Program-made: the position numbers and the translations under genes
From: Favolaschia claudopus
Taxonomy: Eukaryota; Basidiomycota; Agaricomycetes; Agaricales; Mycenaceae
Direction of reading: 5' to 3'
DNA length: 64,000 bases
Assembly (NCBI GenBank): GCA_037176885.1
Contig: JAWWNJ010000086.1
Span: 930,001-994,000 of the forward strand
Part shown: in pieces, positions 35,079 through 45,515 of the stretch
Position numbering within the stretch: the first letter of the stretch is position 1
Layout: each line of letters opens with the position of its first letter
The notes under the pieces: model-generated
Database searches by the model: none
What the model was told of the DNA's origin: nothing
Seen by the model: only the letters and a program-made list of their open reading frames with translations

Positions 35079-35340
35079 AGGCCCCCGGTCACTACCAAAT
35101 ATGTCCGTCGGGCGACTTTGGCTGATTTACTCTATTGTTTGACATTGATGGCGCTCTGGGGACGTCAAAAAAGGCGATTTCCCCCTGGAAATTGCGGGAA
35201 ACAGTTGGTTTTGAGCAGCTGCTTCGCTTCAGCTACCCAGAGCCTCCTTCCTGTGGCTGGTTCGCGAAATAGACCTCTGAAATTGGACGTTGTTTTACTC
35301 TATGAGGGCTACGGACCTATATGGTAGTGACCGGGGGCCT
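35079..35340. mobile_element. MITE with 8-bp target duplication, 262 bp
   Basis: Inverted ends AGGCCCCCGGTCACTACCA; duplication AGATCGGT at 35071-35078 and 35341-35348. The right arm of the surrounding element shows the empty site with a single AGATCGGT (as complement, near 39016). 8-bp duplication suits hAT-like mobilisation. Confidence 0.93.
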
Positions 35341-35854
35341 AGATCGGTCCAGGGAAGTTCGTCTCGGTCCTGGATGGTACATATCAGCAAAATGCGTGAT
35401 GATTTGGGGAAGGTATGAATTCAATGACAGAAGGTTCACCTGGTTATGTTTACATACCCGACTTCTCCCCTTGTGAAACAACCATCAAACCTTCCGCCCC
35501 TTTCCGTGTTCGAGCGTAAACCTGCCCCGAAAGGTGAACCTCCGCAAGTCATGTGATCGTGTTTTGACTTGCCGGCCTCGGCATCCCATCAAAATTCCCC
35601 TCTATGCTCGTTCCGCTCACAATTTAACTGTTTCAACCAACTAATATATTTTCCCTATACATATAATCACTGCCTAGCCTAGTCTGAACGAGTGTCACGG
35701 ATGTAACATCATATGTATGCACGCTTCCCACACCCTAATGGGGAAGGACACGTAGGCAGCTGACGGTGGATTTCGCATGCAGGCACTATTTCAGGAAGAG
35801 CATGGAGGGACTTAGAAGGCATCCCATACTCTGAGTGTAGGGTAGGGCTTGAAC

Positions 35855-35950
35855 CCGTCCGTCTTTCTGACGGGTTGACGGACGAGACGGACGGACGGGA
35901 CACGTCCGTCAGAGCTGCAGAGAGGATCCTTGACGGACGGGGGACGGACG
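35855..35950. repeat. GACGG-rich low-complexity tract
   Basis: Irregular tandem GACGGACGG / CCGTCCGTC motifs on both strands, able to fold. Confidence 0.8.
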
Positions 35951-36401
35951 GTTTTGATGCTCTTTTGACCGATATCTTGCTCCGAGTGATGCCGAGGATG
36001 CCTACATGTGGCAATCAGCTACCCGAGACGGACGGGACGTCATGTGCCCCGCATAGTGATATATGTACATTAGATCATGCCGTTTGCCATGCATCTCGAC
36101 TACTTACACCCATTATTGTTGAGCTGATAGAGAATTCTAAGCATTGGTTGTTTCATGCGGTAAGCGGACAGAAATACTTAGAGGCTCCATCTTGTACGCC
36201 TGGTGTAGAAAAATTTGTGTCTTTGCATTGATGTTGGCTGGATAGCCGCCAGGTTTGTGTATCAAAGTGCGGCCAAAATCAGTTGGAAGTATGATGAATT
36301 TGGTTATTTTTTGTGCCTAGATGTATTCAATCAAAGGAGTCCAGGCCTTTTGTGCCATTCCAGCCTACGTATGGATGGTTTTCTGTGCGGTAGGGCAGTT
36401 C

Positions 36402-36449
36402 TGATGAGAATTTCCTTATTTGGTAAGTAATTTGATCTTGCCGCAACTG
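36402..36449. repeat. Half copy of the CAGTTGCGGC MITE
   Basis: Only the right terminal repeat is present (ATTTCCTTATTTGGTAAGTA ... GCCGCAACTG); its terminal TA is the left TA of the next element at 36452. Confidence 0.75.
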
Positions 36450-36451
36450 TA

Positions 36452-36997
36452 TGGTTGCGGCCAAAACTTCATGACCAGTCGCAATTTTGCTCAAAATCCT
36501 TCGGGGTTCGAGATTTAGCACGAACTAGGGTATGGTTTATAGGTGAAATTTTTATTTCAGAGGAATCGGAGATACTCCTAACTTAGGGTTACAAAACGCG
36601 AAATTTGAACAGCGAAAAACCAGAAATGTGGGTACTAAACTCACGAATTTGAGGCAGGTAATCAAGTCTTTCTCTGCCATTCTGCCTCTGCAACCCCGGA
36701 CCCCTTCTTCCGGACCCTACAGTGAAAGTGAAATCTCTTAACCAAGAAATCGGCAATGACCAGGCGACATTGATGCTGCTGCACAGCCACCGGTCCGAGT
36801 GATCCGCATTCAAAAGCGCGAAATTGCCGTGCAAAACACGGAAAACCGATTTTTCGAAATTTTGCTCCAGTACGTTTGTAGATTACCTGCTTGCAATGCT
36901 ATTCACACAATCCCAGGATGTCTCAATGAAAACTGACGTGACAGTATCAATTACCAAATTGGGACTCCGACTTGTCACGAAGTTCGGTCCGCCACCA
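36452..36997. mobile_element. TGGTNGCGG TIR element, copy 1 (inverted relative to 50142)
   Basis: Ends TGGTTGCGGCCAAAACTTCA and complement ending GGTCCGCCACCA, TA both sides. The arms match those of 50142-50716 in opposite orientation over more than 100 bp each. No coding capacity. Confidence 0.8.
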
Positions 36998-37005
36998 TAT
37001 ATATA

Positions 37006-37296
37006 ACAAGCTTAAGCACCCCGCCTTCGGCAGGGCCGGCTCGCTGCGCTCGCGTCCCTACCTACGGGGGGTACACAGCTTGTCGGGGCTCCGCCCCAAA
37101 CCCCGCCTGGATTTTTTTTGCTGGATTCCTTGCCCGCGGCGCCGCACTGCCGCTCGCTGCACTCGCCGGTGCGCGGCGCCGGGGACCGCGTGTGAGTTTC
37201 AACATCTCGACAGCCGGTTGTGTTGTGGGATGTTGACAAAACCCCGTGATTTTCTGTCAAAAGTCACGCGACTGATGGCCTGGCCCTCTTTTCAAG
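37006..37296 (+). repeat. SINE-like GC-rich repeat, unit 1
   Basis: Begins AAGCTTAAGCACCCCGCCTT, passes through CGGGGCTCCGCCCCAAACCC, CTCGCTGCACTCGC, CATCTCGACAGCCGG and CTGTCAAAAGTCACGCGACT. A second unit follows head to tail. Confidence 0.65.
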
Positions 37297-37952
37297 TACA
37301 AGCTTAAGCACCCCGCCTTCGGCAGGGCCGGCTCGCTGCGCTCGCGTCCCTCCCTACGGCTGGTGCACAGCTTGTCGGGGCTCCGCCCCAAACCCCGCGT
37401 GTTTTATTTTGTTGACGAAGGCTTATTGCCTTTCGTGGACGTTGGCGTCCAGTTCCTAATCCGTTCCGTTTCTATTTTCCTTTATTTATTGTTTCATTCT
37501 CGATTGCAATCGCAACGGTTATATATCAGCGGATCTAGTCCGACGTCCCTCAGTCTCTACCTTATCGGTGTGAAGGCTGAGGGTACGTTCAGTTCTCCTA
37601 CTTATATATTTATTTACGAACACTTACACTTCCCTGTAGACATTATCTTACATCGTATTCTCTACAGGTCAATATATTGAGTCTCTACCTTATCGGTGTG
37701 AAGGCTGAGGACATTATCTTACATCGTATTCTCTACATATTTCTTGCTGGATTGCATGCCCTCGGCGCCGCACTACCGCTCGCTGCACTCGCGGTGCGCG
37801 GCGCCGTCGGGAAGGTTCGTGGGAACCGGATGCAACATCTCGACAGCCGGCAGCGACATCTCGACATGGTCCCGTGGTTTCGTGTCAAAGTCACGTTACT
37901 TTTCACGTGAGCTGATCCTTGTGTTTTCATGTATAGGATAGGATTACAATGT
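37297..37952 (+). repeat. SINE-like GC-rich repeat, unit 2, split by a solo LTR
   Basis: Same order as unit 1, interrupted after CCCCGCGTGTTT by LTR C (37410-37737), then resuming CTTGCTGGATTGCATGCCCT. It ends in ATAGGATAGGATT, the tail also seen at 10714. Confidence 0.7.
37410..37737 (+). mobile_element. Solo copia-type LTR (LTR C) with duplicated leader
   Basis: TGTTGACG...CTCTACA, 328 bp, flanked by the 5-bp duplication TATTT (37405-37409, 37738-37742), which fixes both ends. TATATAT at 37520-37526 precedes CCTCAGTC by about 30 bp. Order: E1 37552-37582, intron-like GTACGT...CCCTGTAG 37583-37639 (57 nt), E2 37640-37667, spacer GTCAATATATTG 37668-37679, E1 again 37680-37710 (identical), E2 again 37711-37737 (identical), where the LTR ends. 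The second copy lacks exactly the 57-nt segment. The sequence is unrelated to LTR A and LTR B. No internal region remains. Confidence 0.92.
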
Positions 37953-38080
37953 CACACCCTTGTTCGCAAGCTCGTCACGACTGAGCTCGCAATTGTCAAC
38001 GTGTCAGACTAGTCAGTCACGTGTTGAGCTTGACGACTTTGACCCAACTTTGACCTCAATTTGACCTACTGTACCTCGCC

Positions 38081-38914
38081 ATGGACACTATGACATTTGT
38101 GCTCGAAGCCCAAGCCCGTCTCAAACAAATCAAGAAGGCGACCGCCAAAAACCGTGCAATCCTAAGGTCTAGCTCGCCCGTCAACAATACAAGAGTAAGG
38201 AGATCTTAACAGCGACTTGCATCTTCTGAACTCTTAATGTTCATCAAGGCGTCATTCATTCCCTCTCCGTCGCCGAAACCTCAGCAAAATCTGCTGGCTC
38301 AAACCGTCTTTCACAAGCGCTCTCACACGGTGCAGACCTTTCTCCCCTCTCCTTCGACCCATGCGAATCCCCTACAAAATGAGACGCCTCAAACTCTTGC
38401 TGTCGCCAACTGTCGCCGCCCAAATTTCTCCTACGTAGAGCTCATCGGACAAGCCATTCTCTCGTCTGCCACACAAAGTCTACCCTTGGCGGCCATATAT
38501 GCATGGATTGCGACCAATTATCCCTACTTCCGGCCTACGAATGCGACCTGGATGAACAGCGTCAGGCGTACCTTGAGCGTCAAACCTCAATTCCATCGAG
38601 TAACAACAGCACAAGGCAAGGCAGAGTGGACAATAAGTGGTAGTGAAGCCAAATGCTGCAACAACGGAGAGTACGAAGATATCCCGCAATCTCTTGCCCA
38701 TTATATGGAGTGTCTGCCTGTGTCTTTGTCTTCATCGTTGCCTCGAGACCACCATCTCCACCAGGATCCCTTCGCCCAATCTTCCACAGCCGTTGCCACC
38801 ATGGACAGTCCATCAGTCTGTGTTGAGAACAGTGTGTCCCCCTCCGAACAATTGGCGGACGAATTATCGGGGGATGTCCTGTGGGCTATGTTCATGAATG
38901 AGTCGGGTATGTAA
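38081..38914 (+). CDS. Forkhead-domain transcription factor
   Basis: Two exons: 38081-38194 (start MDTMTFVLEAQARLKQIKK) and 38249-38914, joined across a 54-nt GT-AG intron (38195-38248) in phase 0; about 259 residues. The forkhead winged helix is near residues 92-165: FSYVELIGQAILSS (helix 1), LPLAAIYAWIATNYPYFRP (helix 2), TWMNSVRRTLSVKPQFHRV (recognition helix 3; canonical WQNSIRHNLSLN), GKAEWTI (wing). The canonical H of NSIRHNLS is R here. Forkhead proteins bind DNA and regulate transcription. The gene lies inside the 34491-39228 element, and its last four codons plus stop (ESGM) lie in the right terminal inverted repeat, so the current C-terminus may be supplied by the element. The remainder is Ser/Pro-rich. 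Confidence 0.85.
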
Positions 38915-39241
38915 ACATAACCAGGTGAACCTTCTGTCATTGAATTCATACCTTCCCCAAATCATCACGCATTTTGCTGATACCATCCAGGACCGAGACG
39001 AACTTCCCTGGACCGATCTAAAAGAGATTTCATCATTTCGCAATAATATTAAGCAATAAATAACAGGTGACTCCTCACGGCAAAATACCCGAGGTGGTGG
39101 AATGACCAGTCGCGGTAGTCATGTACCAGTTACATAGTATATACAGTCGTCACTGTAACCCATACCCCTCGGTGGGGCCAAAAGAGTATGGGTTATAGGG
39201 TTTTTATGGGTTATCTCAATGGCAGACGTAATTTGTTATTA

Positions 39242-40379
39242 TACTGTAAACTGAGGAAATTGGGTGGTCGGCCGCCAACCTGACGAGGTGCGGTACGCAA
39301 AAAGTGGAGTTGAGGGTGGAGGGGAGTCGTTTACCAGCCGGTGGTTGCGGAAAGCCCAAACTGGACATAGGTCGGCGTCGTCTCCGATGAGTTCTGTGAG
39401 CACTGCTTCTCCGCCCTCGATATTCGTCGTTTTCGTCCAAACGATGTGGATGGCACAAGTGTCGCGCCCGTTGACGTTCCCGAAAACGATGCGTGTCTCG
39501 CGGGTCGTGTGCAGCACCGGTGAGAAAGACGTGAATGTCTTGAGAACTGCGTAAGTAGCGATGGCCCAGAACGCGGCGTCCATAGGCAGTGCCAAGTTGA
39601 GCGTTGAACGGAATGCCCGCAAATGTTCTGGCGTGATGGGGCCTCGGGGCGCCCGTTTGAATTTGACGCCAGCCTTGTCTGCTGACTTCTTGAGGGCCGA
39701 AAGCCATGTGTCGTCACCTCGCCACTCTGCGCCGTTGTACGTGTGCCACAAGTGGAGGCCGTTCAGCCAGTTCCGTATGCAGCCGCCTGTGCAGCTGCCT
39801 ATTGCTTCGGCGACAAAGGCGGCGAGTAGAGCGCGACTCGCTGGCATCCGTGCCTCCTCTTCGATACCCAAACGATCACAAAACTGATTGTACCGTAAGA
39901 GTCCAGCTCCGTAAGATTCGCGTGTGCCCTCGACGTGCGTCCCGAGTAAGAACCGGACTTGGAGATTGAGGGGTATGTATGCGCGCAGCCTCGAATTCGC
40001 GATGGGTGTTGGCTGAGAACGGTGTTGTCCACATAAGAACTCGTCGATCTGCTGGGACGTGGGGGCGTAGTTCGCTGGGCATGATGGCATTCGCTGCCGC
40101 CGCCTTCCTGGATCGCTTTTGTGGGAGGCTCATGAGGGCAGCCTTGCGTATGTCGATCACCGCAAGCTTTGCGTCAGGATTCCGCGTCAGCGAGGACGGT
40201 TGCATGGGTTCGTATGCCGTGATGGGGGGTTGGCGTGCGTGCGTTATGGAGGACGTAGATCGTGCCCGCCATGGCGGCGATGCCGAAACACGGTTTCGAG
40301 ACGAACGAGGGGAGCGCGGCGCCAGCGGTGTCTGTTTTTGTGTTGAATGGAAGGATGAGCGGCTGCTGCCAGCCGCCAT
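39242..40379 (-). pseudogene. Tyrosine-recombinase (Crypton/DIRS-like) protein, truncated
   Basis: Minus-strand frames encode the N-terminal and early core part of the basidiomycete tyrosine recombinase family: SELRPHVPADRRVLMWTTP (one frame), then after a frame change near 39990 FLLGTHVEGTRESYGAGLLR, QFCDRLGIEEEARMPASRAL, LLAAFVAEAIGS, IRNWLNGLHLWHTYNGAEWR, RAPRGPITPEHLRAFRSTL and MDAAFWAIATYAVLKTF. Homology ends at about 39242 before the HxxR and catalytic Tyr motifs, 12 bp from the TA end of the forkhead-bearing element. It would have cut and joined DNA for transposition; this copy cannot, being frameshifted and lacking its catalytic end. Confidence 0.7.
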
Positions 40380-40590
40380 CGGTCAGTGCCTTATATCGTA
40401 CGAGGCGCGGAAACGCACGATGTTCCCGTGAACACGGATAATTGTCTAAAGCTTCGGCAAGATGACAGACAGGAGAGCGGGTCCCTGGGTAGGATGAGCG
40501 CCGGCTGCGCATACTCTCGACAGACTCACAAAAAATGCACGGGTTCCGGGCCCGCCAAACGAGATGATGGGTCTGATAATTGTGATCTGA

Positions 40591-40662
40591 GGGTCGTAAG
40601 CGCTACGTAGCGCGTGTGCTCGAAGCACTCACGAAGGATGAACGGGTTCCGGGCCCGTCAGA
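40591..40662 (+). repeat. Hairpin-rich 72-bp repeat, copy 1
   Basis: Three potential stems in a row: CGCTACGTAGCG, GTGCTCGAAGCAC and CGGGTTCCGGGCCCG. The third motif also occurs alone at about 40542-40556. Confidence 0.75.
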
Positions 40663-41387
40663 CGAGACGACGAGTATAAAAATTGGAAGACCAAACCCAC
40701 GCCGCGAACTGTGACCGTCACATCGTCACATTCGCCAACCGAATTTCCCAATACTTCCCCCGGGCCCGCCTTTTTTGCTGGCACTGCCCTGCCGCTGACG
40801 CACACCTTTTTTTTGGCATACAGGTAATGTTTTCCCTCACTTTTTCCACTGCTTCCGGTGAGTCAACGCAAAAATTGTCATCCCCGCCGACATTTGCGGC
40901 GCACCACTGCGTGGAGCTGCCGCGCGGCGTGTATGAAAATTTTCTTGTTGACTCACCAGAAGCAGCTCCAAAATCTCGGAGTACTTGCTGCTGTATCTCA
41001 TGATTAATATAATTCTTTCCTTTTTTTGTGTCGAAGGTATTGTTTTTCGGGCGCCGGCCCGGACGGCTGGGGTTTTCCACCCCAGACCCCGACCGCTGCG
41101 CGGAGCTTTCCGCTCGCCGCGGGGGCCCACTGCGTGGAGCTATCGCTCGCCGCGAGGCCCAAATTGTTTAATGTTGTTTAGTGCAAAACAAAAATGCGAC
41201 GGGTGAGAATCGAACTTGGGACCACCCACAAAACGTACACATTACAGAACGATCATCACTACCTGTAGAACAAGGAAGACATAGAGGTACTAGATTTGAC
41301 GGGTATATCATGCGGGGACGGCTGCGTCACGCTCGTCACTGTGACAGTTCGCGGCGTGAGTTCAAATTCCTAAAAATTGAGCCCTAA

Positions 41388-41458
41388 GGGTCATAAGCGC
41401 TACGTAGCGCGTGTGCTCGGAGCACTCACGAGGAAAAAACGGGTTCCGGACCCGTCGA
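41388..41458 (+). repeat. Hairpin-rich 72-bp repeat, copy 2
   Basis: About 85 to 90% identical to 40591-40662; the stems are retained, with CGAAG to CGGAG in a loop and GGGCCC to GGACCC in the last stem. Confidence 0.75.
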
Positions 41459-41500
41459 ACGTGTCGAACGCGCCGATGAGCGTGACAGAACTGAATCAAT

Positions 41501-41617
41501 GGGTGATGGCAAATCGGTCAGAATTCCCACGCTCTTTATCGATCTCCGAGGGGAAATCCCTCGGCCGGGAAAACGCGTTTTCGGCATCTGGAAAGCCCTC
41601 GAAATGACCGATTTTTC
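41501..41617 (+). repeat. Dispersed GACCGATTTTTC repeat, copy b
   Basis: GGTGATGGCAAATCGGTCAG, CTTTATCGATCTCCGAGGGG, ACGCGTTTTCGGCA and AATGACCGATTTTTC in the family order. Confidence 0.8.
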
Positions 41618-43171
41618 GTACTTAGGGGACATACAAACGCTGTGAACGTCACGTGCCGTTACATTATCGTGACTGATCTGTCCAAATCCGGAAAACAGAC
41701 ATCGATGGGACGCTTCGTATACCACAACGACTCGCAGTATGGAAATTCTGCTCCATAGATTCATAGATACAAGTATAAAGAATGTGCCTGGAAATTCATG
41801 GAGTCTTCGCGGAGGAGGTCCTTAAAAAATTTCTTATGTCGAGTACACCGCCAAAGTGCCCCCACGTAGCCCGCAGATGAAAGCTTCACCTGGCGACAGC
41901 TGTGTCGTCATTCGCTACCAGCTTGCCAGCACGTCGCTGACAGCTGCATCTTCCACTGGAACCTGCCGATTAAGGTAGTATTGGACCCGGGAATCTTAAT
42001 TTAGCAAACAGGCAGCACCTCAAGTGAAGCTGCACCAGAGTCCTTCCTAGAATATATCACTGAACCAAAGAGGCGACTCGAGATAGTGTACAAGGGCATT
42101 CACACCGCCAAGTTGTATCGACGGCCACAATCGACCCAAATCACGATTTGGCACCTGTTGGCGTGTGGGAAAATGAAGGTCCGTGCGCATTTTTGACAGC
42201 TCACGTGTGGGTTGACTTGGCATTTTTGCTTCGCTTCCCTCTTTCCTTCAAGTTCCACCATGTCCCCTCAAACCGTCCCCCAGGCTCCCCCGCCGGCCCC
42301 TTCTCAAACCTATCAGCGCTCCTCTCCGAATGCTGCCCTACCCTCTGCCTCTTTTGCAAGCAAGCCCCTCGCGCCACTACGGACGCTATTCAAGCTCAAT
42401 GATTTCGTTGCTCGCTGCCATCGCGACAAGTGCTCTCGCCGCCTCTGGTTCGTCATCAAGTCATTGCTTCAACTTTTGCGCAAATCCTCAAGCACCCCTC
42501 AATGCGACGTCAACGTGCAAGTCCTCCGGAGTCCTTCCAGCCTCAAGTCTTGGAACGGCTATTGCGCAAGGTGCTTCAAGTAATCATTCAAGGTCAACGT
42601 TCAAGCTATGAGCTTCTTCAAGACTTATATCAAACACTGGTCAAGATCTTCGCTTCAATACCACGAATATTCTCTCGAGCTTGGTGGTTGCGGTCGGATG
42701 TGAGGGTGGACGGGTGAAAACGCGGAGGTCGTTCGATGTTCGTCTCTCCCCAGTCGTCAAGGTTTCCAAGTTTTCAACTCTCTCTCCGTCTTCAAAGGCT
42801 GTTCCTCAATAATTGTGCCGCGAAGATAGTGTGGGAGGGAAAGTTGGGGGCCGGGGGTATCGAGGGATCGAGGGATCGCGCTGCGAGGGACAGGCTACAA
42901 AGGTATGATGAATGATCTTGTGTCGTTTCTATTCCTTTGGTATTCATTCATGTATCGTCGTGTACGATGGGAGCCCAATATATTCTATTATTAATTCTAT
43001 CATATGCCAGATTTACAAAAGAATGGACACCAAGTGAGTACTCAGCTGGCGGCCAGCTAGAGAGTGGTTCCACAATGGGGCCATTAGCGATCAAACCTGG
43101 ATACCACCTCTTCACCAGCTGGCCGCCATCTAGTTGAGTTATGTGGTACAGAGGTCGACGACACATGCATG
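41618..43171. other. No recognised gene
   Basis: Overlapping frames around 42148-42717 (for example a Pro/Ser-rich MSPQTVPQAPPPAPSQ start at 42260) have no domain and no clear intron structure. A dyad CAGCTGGCGGCCAGCT / AGCTGGCCGCC spans 43035-43135. Confidence 0.35.
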
Positions 43172-43787
43172 CACTGCATTCAGAGCCTTTCTAGCCAACA
43201 GACGCATAGCCGAGAATAGCCGAGGACGTACGGCTAGCCGACGTAGCCGACGCCGGCTACCGCTGGCTAGCCCAGTTAGCCGCACCAAGCCACAGATAGA
43301 TACGTTCGAAGCTATAAAGGGGTTGGCAAGAGCGAAGTATATACGAATTCTAACGCACCCAAAAAACCGACGACTGAGAGCAGGGAAGGAGGGGAATATC
43401 TTATGACAGCAAGAACAAAACAAAGGCAGGCTTTTTTTAGATATCGTGAGAAACACCTATTCCATTTACCTCGATGACTGCGTTTGAGGAGGTCGAGGTT
43501 GCCTGAGGCTTTCGATAGTGTCCAGTAGGCGCTGAGGGAAAGTTAACAGCCTGTGTTGAAAGCAGGTGGGAGCCGGCAGAGAAAGGCGGCAACTCAGCCA
43601 TCACGGCGCTGGTCCGCTCAGCCAAAGCTGGCCGACGGCCTAGCCACACCCGCCGGCGCTCCGGCTATATGTCCGCGGCTGGGTGACCTGGCCGAAGGCA
43701 GCCGCAGCATAGCCTCAGTTAGCCGAAGCTGCCACGATGTAGCCAAACCGAGCTTTTGGCGTTGCTAGGGGGGTCCTGAATGCAGTG
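43172..43787. mobile_element. CACTA-like MITE with AGCCG subterminal repeats
   Basis: Ends CACTGCATTCAG in inverted orientation (43172 and 43787), with the 3-bp duplication ATG on both sides (43169-43171, 43788-43790). Many TAGCCG/GGCTA motifs lie in both subterminal regions (43205-43290, 43618-43750), typical of CACTA/EnSpm transposase-binding arrays. The 3-bp duplication and CACT-type end support that superfamily. No transposase. Confidence 0.8.
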
Positions 43788-43790
43788 ATG

Positions 43791-45485
43791 GCGGCCATGT
43801 GTCCGCCAACTGGCGGTGTACTCAAAAGCTTCCTAGAGCTCTGAAACTGCTCTAGAGGCTTATTTAACTTACTCAGACCACATACTTTAGCTGAATAACC
43901 AATGAATAACAAAATAACATGGCGGCTCGTCTTTTCGTCCAAAGCTTCCCGATTTGGATTATTTTCGCACAATGTAAGCAAGCTTACATCGCCAAACAAC
44001 GCCAAATTATCGCTTCGACAATTATGTTTTCACTCACTCTATTTCACTCTGCACTCTACAATGACAAAAGGGAAAAAGAAAAAAGCGATCATCCACACCT
44101 TGCCATCGGGCTCATTAATCATGTCCGTGGAGGATTATGTCCGAAAAAGGCATACTCGTGTGATCCGATGAGTTCCGGGTCACATGAGCGGTGCTGTCAA
44201 TCAAATTCTTGTCTCTTACCTCGTCGCGTCGCGCTTTACACAACCCGTCCCTACCGCACATGAACGGAGGAGCTAGAAGTAACCCTGGAAGAAGAAGACC
44301 CCCCAGAAACATCGCTAATTCTCATCGGATTCCCTTCCCCGGCCCCGCAATCCATCGCACCCCAAGTACCTGCTTTCGACCTTACAACAACGGTGCACCT
44401 CCATCCCTTCGTGCCCGGAATGCGGCGGAGCAAGAGTTTATTGTCTTAAACTTTCTGGAAGGCAATACTTCCGATTTAGAATCTTCATTTGGGTGTCCAG
44501 GGGAGAATTGAGATTGCTTGAGCAATGAGGAAGGCGCAAGTCCGAATATCGGTGTGTGTTTTTCACTGACGTCCAGACGGTTCTCCCTGACCTAATCTTC
44601 GGATGCTCTTATTATGTTTGCCGCACGGCCCGCACCTGTGCATTAGGCCAGATACTTAGTTGTCTAGATTTTGAGATCACCAGAGCTCACATGTAGTTCA
44701 AACTACTACCTCGGATTCATCACGTAGGATTGGGTTGAACGGTGAGCTCAAAGAGCATGATTGAGACTAGCAAGACCTGTACGCGTTGAATTGAGAAATA
44801 AATTCTGTTGAGATCAAGTCGAAATTCGAGGTTCAGGTCCGTAACAGTCTGGTTGTCAGAAAAAAATGGGGAACATGTGAAGGTCCTACTTGGTCTCATC
44901 CGGGATAGAATGTGCAGAACACTAAATTTATGTGATAATCTGAGACGGACGAGGAAGGGGACTCGTGCGCGAGAGATTCGCGGAAGATGTGTAGAACTTT
45001 CAGATTTGCATGGTTTTGAGTGTTTAGCCCAGATAGTCAAATAAGTTGTGCTTGATTAAGTGCTATAAGTACTGTCTCTAACACAAATAAGGCCTCAGAG
45101 TATTGTTGGGAAGCATCTGAAGGCAATTGTACGTGAATTCAGCATCCAGAATGGGTCATCGGCTTTTTCGGACTGAGTGTGAGAACGGCCGAGGAAACTT
45201 CCGAGAAGATCTTGAATTTGATTGGCTGAGAGTACATATGTCCCAAGGAGGCAGCTGCTCCGAAAGGACATACCTCTTACCATATTTTGAATACCTCTGA
45301 TCTGCCTAATCAGGGCATAAGAAATCAAGATTGCAATTGCTTTGGAGGGCGCTACAGTGATTTTGAAGCGCTGATTTCTTGGAAACAGAGTCTCAGGTAC
45401 ATAGTGAGTCTCTCCCGTTTCTCTCCCGTTTCTCTTCTCTTTTCGCAACTTGAAAACTTGAATTCCGCCGGCTCTCCACAGACAT
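43791..45485. other. No recognised gene
   Basis: Short frames on both strands without motifs. Confidence 0.35.
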
Positions 45486-45515
45486 AATTCATAAGCCTGT
45501 CATCGCCCTTCTTCT

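Larger units (their letters stand above)
34491..39228. mobile_element. 4.7-kb element with ~330-bp terminal inverted repeats and a forkhead gene
   Basis: The right arm is 38902-39228, uninterrupted; the left arm is 34491-35465 once two later insertions (34578-34946 and 35079-35340) are removed. The ends read CGTCTGCCATTGAGATAACC and its complement, with TA on each side (34489-34490, 39229-39230). The arms also share the CCGAGGGGTATGGGTTACAG block, the ACCTCGGGTATTTTGCCGTG block and, at the inner edge, GTCGGGTATGTAAAC. The interior holds GACGG-rich sequence, another TIR element, SINE-like repeats, a solo LTR and the forkhead gene. No transposase is seen. It could be a transposon that captured a gene, or an inverted duplication around the gene. 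Confidence 0.75.

Noticed and set aside
38480..38949. Minus-strand frames opposite the forkhead gene
   Set aside because: They are shadows of the forkhead exon and have no motif of their own.
41195..41290. Possible tRNA gene on the minus strand
   Set aside because: A B-box-like motif is present, but no acceptor-stem partner for CGTCGCA exists at the right distance.
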